The position numbers were made by a program, and so were the translations under genes. The notes beneath the pieces are model-generated. The model was not told the origin of the DNA, ran no database searches, and was given only the letters and a program-made list of their open reading frames with translations. This document shows positions 5,537-9,772 of a stretch of DNA of 9,772 bases, piece by piece; positions within the stretch are counted from its first letter, which is position 1, and each line of letters starts with the position of its first letter. Origin of the DNA: an uncultured Ruminococcus sp. (GTDB taxonomy: Bacteria; Bacillota; Clostridia; Oscillospirales; Acutalibacteraceae); contig CACYBZ010000257.1 in assembly GCA_902772795.1 (NCBI GenBank), positions 1-9,772 of the forward strand, given 5' to 3'.

Positions 5537-7303
5537 ATGGAAAATCAGAATGTCGTATACGGTATTAACGGACCTGTCGTTACCGTTCTGAAAACAAAGG
5601 CTTTTTCTATGATGGAAATGGTTTATGTGGGAGAAAAAAAACTGGTCGGCGAAGTCATTACCGTTACAGAGGAAATGACGACCATTCAGGTCTATGAGGA
5701 AACAACAGGACTGAAACCCGGTGACCCTGTTGTCGGTACAGGTGCTCCGATGAATGTTCTGCTTGGCCCGGGCATTATCACCAACATCTTTGACGGTATT
5801 GAAAGACCACTGCAGGCTATTGCCGACGAAAGCGGTGCTTTTATTTCCCGAGGTGTTTCCGTTTCCGCTCTGGATACCGAAAAAGAATGGGACGTTACCC
5901 TGAAAGTCAGCGTCGGTGACACTCTTGTTTCGGGACAGATTTACGCTACATTGCCCGAAACGCCTGTTATTGAACATCGTCTGCTTGTTCCGCCGAGAGT
6001 CAGTGGCAAAGTCAGGAAAGTTGCTCCCGACGGCAGGTATAAACTGATGGATACCGTCGTTACACTGGAACTGGAAGACGGTTCGGAATATGCACTTACC
6101 CTCTGTCAGCAGTGGCCAATCCGAACACCCAGACCCGTCAAGGAAAGACTTGCCCCGACAATTCCGCTGATTACGGGACAAAGAGTTATTGATACACTGT
6201 TTCCCGTTTCCAAGGGCGGTACGGCAGCCGTTCCAGGAGGATTCGGAACGGGAAAAACAATGACACAGCATCAGATTGCCAAATGGTGTGATGCCGATAT
6301 CATTGTCTATGTCGGCTGCGGTGAACGTGGCAACGAAATGAGTCAGGTTCTGGAAGAATTTTCGGCTCTGGTAGACCCCAAAAACAACCGTCCCATGACA
6401 GACCGTACTGTTCTTATCGCCAACACGTCCAATATGCCTGTTGCTGCCCGTGAAGCGTCCATTTATACGGGAATTACCCTCGCTGAATATTATCGTGATA
6501 TGGGTTATGATGTGGCTATCATGGCAGATTCCACGTCACGTTGGGCAGAGGCTCTCCGAGAAATTTCGGGTCGTCTGGAAGAAATGCCTGCCGAAGAAGG
6601 TTATCCCGCTTACCTCCCCTCACGGCTTGCCGAATTCTATGAACGTGCAGGACGTGTCACCCCTTTGTGCGGCGGCAGCGGTTCAGTCACTATTATCGGT
6701 GCGGTATCACCCCAGGGCGGTGACTTCTCTGAACCCGTCACCCAGAATACCAAGCGTTTTATCCGTTGTTTCTGGGCGTTGGATAAGTCGCTTGCCTATG
6801 CCAGACATTATCCTGCCATCAACTGGATTGGCAGTTACAGCGAATATTTCACCGACCTTGACAAATGGTTTGTTGACAATTACGGCGAAGAGTTTGTCAG
6901 ATGCCGTAACAGTATCAGTTCCCTTTTGCAGGAAGAAAGTTCCCTTATGGAAATTGTCAAACTTATCGGTGCAGATGTCCTCCCCGATGACCAGAAACTC
7001 GTTATTGAAATTGCCAAGGTTATCCGTGTAGGCTATCTTCAGCAGAACGCTTTCCACAAGGACGACACCTTTGTATCCCTTGAAAAACAATTACTCATGA
7101 TGAAAACAATTTTACATCTTTATGAACGTACCAGACATCTGGTAAGTGCCAATATTCCCATTGCCAGAGTTCTGGAAAAGGGTCTTTTTGACAAGCTCCT
7201 GAAAATGAAATACGATATTCCCAACGACAAACTGGAAATGTTCGATGACTATATCAGGGAAATTGATGAAAAAATTGATGACATCACCGCAGTTCAGCTG
7301 TAA
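5537..7303 (+). CDS. ntpA: V/A-type ATPase catalytic subunit A
   Basis: This 588-residue protein is the ATP-hydrolysing or synthesising subunit, three per head. The Walker A loop is PGGFGTGKT with Lys240 and Thr241. The catalytic carboxylate Glu263 lies in [10 protein letters not shown]. The family-specific insert (non-homologous region) falls at roughly residues 115-190, before the nucleotide domain. [14 protein letters not shown] follows in the middle, and a helical C-terminal domain runs to ITAVQL. The length fits the family (about 580-595). The only reasonable start is ATG 5537, which begins the conserved beta-barrel ([12 protein letters not shown]). Its ribosome site AAAGGA (5517-5522) is rather far, 14 bases away. 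Subunit B follows after 27 bases. Confidence 0.97.
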   Translation: MENQNVVYGINGPVVTVLKTKAFSMMEMVYVGEKKLVGEVITVTEEMTTIQVYEETTGLKPGDPVVGTGAPMNVLLGPGIITNIFDGIERPLQAIADESGAFISRGVSVSALDTEKEWDVTLKVSVGDTLVSGQIYATLPETPVIEHRLLVPPRVSGKVRKVAPDGRYKLMDTVVTLELEDGSEYALTLCQQWPIRTPRPVKERLAPTIPLITGQRVIDTLFPVSKGGTAAVPGGFGTGKTMTQHQIAKWCDADIIVYVGCGERGNEMSQVLEEFSALVDPKNNRPMTDRTVLIANTSNMPVAAREASIYTGITLAEYYRDMGYDVAIMADSTSRWAEALREISGRLEEMPAEEGYPAYLPSRLAEFYERAGRVTPLCGGSGSVTIIGAVSPQGGDFSEPVTQNTKRFIRCFWALDKSLAYARHYPAINWIGSYSEYFTDLDKWFVDNYGEEFVRCRNSISSLLQEESSLMEIVKLIGADVLPDDQKLVIEIAKVIRVGYLQQNAFHKDDTFVSLEKQLLMMKTILHLYERTRHLVSANIPIARVLEKGLFDKLLKMKYDIPNDKLEMFDDYIREIDEKIDDITAVQL

Positions 7304-7330
7304 TTTCACGGAAAGAAGGTTTGTAGCAGA

Positions 7331-8743
7331 ATGATTATAGATTATGTGGGCGTTAAAGAAATCAACGGGTCGCTTATTGTCATCGACGGCGTAAAGGACG
7401 CTTTCTTTGATGAAGTGGTGGATATCCGCCTTGACGACGGCACTATGCGTCGTGGCAGAATCGTCACGATGGAGGGGGAAAGAGTTGTTGTGCAGGTATT
7501 TCAGGGAACACGTTCCATTTCCCTCACCAATACCCGTACACGACTGACAGGTCACCCTATGGAAATGCCTATGTCCCCTGAAATTGTCGGCAGAGTGTTC
7601 AACGGCTCGGGCGTTCCCATTGATAACCTCGGCAATGTCTTTCCCGACAAGAAATATGATATCAACGGGTCGCCCATCAATCCCGTTTCCCGAATCTATC
7701 CCCAGAACTATATCAATACAGGTATTTCTACCATTGATACCCTCATGACACTTATCCGTGGACAGAAACTGCCTATTTTTTCAGGGTCAGGTATGACGCA
7801 TAACGAACTTGCCGTACAGATTGTACGACAGGCAAAAATTTCCGATGAAGCAGGACAGGGCTTTGTGGTGGTCTTTGCCGCTATGGGTGTCAAAAACGAC
7901 GTTGCCGACTATTTCCGCAGAAGTTTTGAAAAGTCAGGCGTATTGCAGAGGGTTGTCATGTTCCTCAACCTCGCCAATGACCCCATTATTGAACGTATTC
8001 TCACCCCCAGATGTGCGTTGGCTGTCGCTGAATACCTCGCATTTGAACTCAACAAACACGTTCTTGTCATTATGACGGATATGACCTCCTATGCCGAAGC
8101 ATTGCGTGAGTTCAGCACGTCAAAAGGCGAAATTCCCGGACGAAAAGGTTTCCCAGGCTATATGTATTCCGACCTCGCTTCCCTTTATGAACGGGCAGGA
8201 ATGGTCAAGGGAAAAACAGGTTCTGTCACACAGATTCCCATTCTCACCATGCCCAACGATGACATCACTCACCCTATCCCCGACCTTACAGGCTATATCA
8301 CCGAAGGACAGATTGTTCTTGACAGAAGTCTTCAGGCTCAGGGTATTTATCCCCCTGTATCGGTACTGCCGTCGCTTTCCCGACTGATGAAAGACGGTAT
8401 CGGCGAAGGCTTTACCAGAAAAGACCATCAGTCTGTTGCCAATCAGCTTTTCGCCTCCTATGCCAAAGTTATGGACGCAAGGTCACTTGCATCGGTTATC
8501 GGTGAAGAAGAACTTTCCGCCGTGGATAAAAAATACATTCAGTTCGGCAGACTTTTCGAGGCACGATTCGTCAATCAGGGCAGTGACGACAACAGAAGTA
8601 TTGAACAAAGTCTGGATCTGGGCTGGCAGCTTCTCTCCCACCTGCCGAAAAGCGAACTGGACAGAGTGGACGATGAAACGCTCAACGCTCATTATATAGA
8701 CAACATCGAAGACTATGAGGCGAAAAACAACGCTCTCCAATAA
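7331..8743 (+). CDS. ntpB: V/A-type ATPase regulatory subunit B
   Basis: This 470-residue protein is the non-catalytic partner that alternates with A in the head. In place of a Walker A lysine it has [11 protein letters not shown] at residues 151-161, the usual degenerate loop of subunit B. The arginine finger that reaches into the A active site is Arg351 in [13 protein letters not shown]. The typical [13 protein letters not shown] segment is present. The length matches the family. The ATG at 7331 has AAGAAGG (7313-7319) 11 bases upstream. It lies 27 bases after A and 45 bases before D, with a small hairpin in the latter gap. It looks fully intact. Confidence 0.97.
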   Translation: MIIDYVGVKEINGSLIVIDGVKDAFFDEVVDIRLDDGTMRRGRIVTMEGERVVVQVFQGTRSISLTNTRTRLTGHPMEMPMSPEIVGRVFNGSGVPIDNLGNVFPDKKYDINGSPINPVSRIYPQNYINTGISTIDTLMTLIRGQKLPIFSGSGMTHNELAVQIVRQAKISDEAGQGFVVVFAAMGVKNDVADYFRRSFEKSGVLQRVVMFLNLANDPIIERILTPRCALAVAEYLAFELNKHVLVIMTDMTSYAEALREFSTSKGEIPGRKGFPGYMYSDLASLYERAGMVKGKTGSVTQIPILTMPNDDITHPIPDLTGYITEGQIVLDRSLQAQGIYPPVSVLPSLSRLMKDGIGEGFTRKDHQSVANQLFASYAKVMDARSLASVIGEEELSAVDKKYIQFGRLFEARFVNQGSDDNRSIEQSLDLGWQLLSHLPKSELDRVDDETLNAHYIDNIEDYEAKNNALQ

Positions 8744-8745
8744 CG

Positions 8746-8765
8746 GGCAGAATGCCGTTTCTGCC
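8746..8765 (+). promoter_or_regulatory. Hairpin in the B-D gap
   Basis: GGCAGAA (8746-8752) pairs with TTCTGCC (8759-8765) around a TGCCGT loop, three bases after the B stop codon. No T run follows, so it is not a terminator. A role in message stability or processing between B and D is possible. The loop sequence repeats the TGCCGT core seen in the hairpin at 4686-4710, which may be chance. Confidence 0.45.
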
Positions 8766-8788
8766 TATACAGAAAGGCGGTGTGTGAA

Positions 8789-9442
8789 TTGGCTAACAAG
8801 GCGGTTGCCACAAAAGGCAATCTTATCAATATGAAAAAATCGCTGGCACTGGCGAAAGTCGGCTATGAACTCATGGACAAGAAACGAAATATTCTTATTC
8901 GGGAAATGATGGCTCTTATCGACAAAGCCAACGAAATTCAGAATAAAATTGATGACGCTTACAGTGAGGCTTATTTAAGTCTGCAAACCGCTAATATTAC
9001 TATCGGTTTCAACAGTGCAAGGGCTCAGACCATTCCCATCGAAGACACTTTGCAACTGTCGTCAAGAAGTGTCATGGGTGTGGAAATTCCCATTGTCACT
9101 ATTGACTGCGACGATACCAGAATTTCTCTGGAATACGGAATGTATGAATCCAACAACGTGCTGGATAATGCCCGCTTCAAGTTCGTTCAGGTAAAGAAAC
9201 TGACCGCTACTCTGGCGGAAATAGAAAACAGTGTCTATCGTCTTGCCGTGGCTATCAAGACCACACAGAGGCGTGCCAATGCGTTGAAAAATATCATGAT
9301 ACCCCGTTTTGAAGAAAACGTCAAGACTATCACTGACGCACTGGACGAAATGGACAGAGAAGAATTCTCCAGAATGAAAGTCATCAAGACCCAGAAGCAA
9401 AACAAAGAACGTCTGAAAAAACGACTGCAGAACATGTCATAA
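8789..9442 (+). CDS. ntpD: V/A-type ATPase subunit D (central rotor shaft)
   Basis: From TTG 8789 the protein has 217 residues, the usual size for the family. Subunit D is the antiparallel coiled coil inside the A3B3 head. The N-terminal helix (ATKGNLINMKKSLALAKVGY, then MDKKRNILIREM) matches the family pattern of a basic T-x-x-x-L-x-x-x-K-x-x-L start and a KRD-like segment. The C-terminal helix is recognisable at RRANALKNIMIPRFEENVK, close to the typical RRVNALE...P motif. The GTG at 8780 overlaps the ribosome site AAAGGCGG (8773-8780), so it cannot be the start. The TTG eight bases downstream fits. This is the last gene, two bases from the terminator stem. Confidence 0.93.
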   Translation: MANKAVATKGNLINMKKSLALAKVGYELMDKKRNILIREMMALIDKANEIQNKIDDAYSEAYLSLQTANITIGFNSARAQTIPIEDTLQLSSRSVMGVEIPIVTIDCDDTRISLEYGMYESNNVLDNARFKFVQVKKLTATLAEIENSVYRLAVAIKTTQRRANALKNIMIPRFEENVKTITDALDEMDREEFSRMKVIKTQKQNKERLKKRLQNMS

Positions 9443-9443
9443 T

Positions 9444-9480
9444 AAAAATCTCCGAACATTTTACCGTTCGGAGATTTTTT
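9444..9480 (+). terminator. Strong intrinsic terminator of the operon
   Basis: ATCTCCGAAC (9448-9457) pairs perfectly with GTTCGGAGAT (9466-9475) around ATTTTACC. Further A-T pairs extend the stem to 9444. Six T (9475-9480) follow the GC-containing stem. It starts right after the stop codon of subunit D and is a textbook rho-independent terminator. Confidence 0.93.
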
Positions 9481-9567
9481 GAGTTTAAGGTCTTCGCCCT
9501 TAAAAATCCCACCAACTTTTTGAAAAAAGTTGGACAAAAACTTTTTAAGGCTCACTTCGTTCAGATT
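9481..9567 (-). repeat. Hairpin repeat, right inverted copy
   Basis: The reverse complement matches 16-101 almost throughout, with a few substitutions and one single-base indel. The CCAACTTTTT/AAAAAGTTGG-type stem is kept (9512-9533). The GGGC stem (9485-9500) carries one mismatch. The copy begins at the base after the T run of the terminator. Together with 16-101 it forms inverted repeats that enclose the whole operon. Confidence 0.85.
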
Positions 9568-9585
9568 TTTCTCTATGCGTTGTCC

Positions 9586-9665
9586 GAAATCTGCGACAGC
9601 AGATTTCACCATAAAGTTTCGGTCAAGCCTTTTTAAAGGCTTGCAGGGTTCAGGGGCGTTGCCCC
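9586..9665 (+). repeat. Second modular hairpin repeat, opposite orientation
   Basis: Three hairpins are seen. GAAATCTGC (9586-9594) pairs with GCAGATTTC (9599-9607), CAAGCCTTT (9624-9632) with AAAGGCTTG (9635-9643), and GGGGC (9653-9657) with GCCCC (9661-9665). AAAGTTTCGGTC joins the first two stems. The order and linkers match the - strand of 4719-4834. It stands head to head with the copy at 9481-9567. Confidence 0.7.
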
Positions 9666-9772
9666 ATATGCACTAACATAAGTCATAACGAGTAGTGCAA
9701 TAGTTTTATTTACCCCTCCGTCCTGTCGGACACCTCCCCTTTCAGGCAATGTCGTCAACTTAAGATTTATTG
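9666..9772. other. Gene-free tail with a different repeat fragment
   Basis: No gene is visible. TGCACTA (9669-9675) and TAGTGCA (9693-9699) form a loose inverted repeat. Bases 9711-9744 (CCCCTCCGTC, a GTCC/GGAC hairpin at 9720-9731, then CACCTCCCCTTTCAG) resemble, from memory, a dispersed repeat of gut Clostridia that normally continues into a GGGGAGG arm. Here that arm is missing and the sequence switches to CAATGTCGTCAACTTAAG, so the fragment may be cut by another element. Confidence 0.4.

Noticed and set aside
8780..8788. GTG at 8780 as the start of subunit D
   Set aside because: It overlaps the ribosome site itself. TTG 8789 is properly spaced.
16..9567. Composite transposon carrying the ATPase operon
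   Set aside because: There is no transposase, no visible target duplication, and the repeats look like a dispersed non-coding family with further copies inside and beside the operon.

Overview
The window holds one complete operon for a bacterial V/A-type (vacuolar/archaeal-type) rotary ATPase, all on the + strand. It is flanked and interrupted by short hairpin-rich interspersed repeats. The small-genome style, moderate-to-low GC, strong AAAGGAGG ribosome sites, use of TTG and GTG starts, and the repeat vocabulary (GGGC-GAA-GCCC hairpins, CCCCTCCGTC...CACCTCCCCTTTCAG) suggest an anaerobic Clostridia member, most likely Oscillospiraceae and perhaps a Ruminococcus. The family-level call comes from memory of similar genomes, not from a search.

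Layout. Bases 1-446 contain no gene. They hold two tandem copies of a hairpin repeat (16-157), a good extended -10 promoter (315-343) with an inverted repeat next to its -35 box, and a 10-bp hairpin in the 5' leader. The genes follow as subunit G/H-like (447-758), C (796-1830), I (1860-3827), K (3906-4325), F (4356-4664), E (4890-5507), A (5537-7303), B (7331-8743) and D (8789-9442). Most gaps are 27-45 bases. The exceptions are I-K (78 bases, small hairpin) and F-E (225 bases, an intrinsic-terminator-like hairpin plus a whole repeat element). The operon ends at a strong intrinsic terminator (9444-9480). Bases 9481-9772 are gene-free and hold an inverted copy of the left repeat, a second repeat module and a different repeat fragment.

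How the genes work together. A and B form the A3B3 catalytic head. D and F form the central rotor axle, and C couples the axle to the membrane ring. K forms the ring that carries the ion-binding glutamate. I is the membrane stator that carries the essential arginines. E and the G/H-like protein form the peripheral stalks. All nine subunits needed for a working enzyme are present and look intact. The K subunit lacks the Gln and Thr/Ser ligands typical of Na+-binding rings, so proton coupling is the better guess.

The coding content belongs to known families. The most interesting non-coding signal is the modular repeat. It occurs about five times here in both orientations, and one copy pair shows a compensatory change in a stem. 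One copy forms the leader between a mid-operon terminator and the E-A-B-D genes. I found no evidence of a wholly new protein system.
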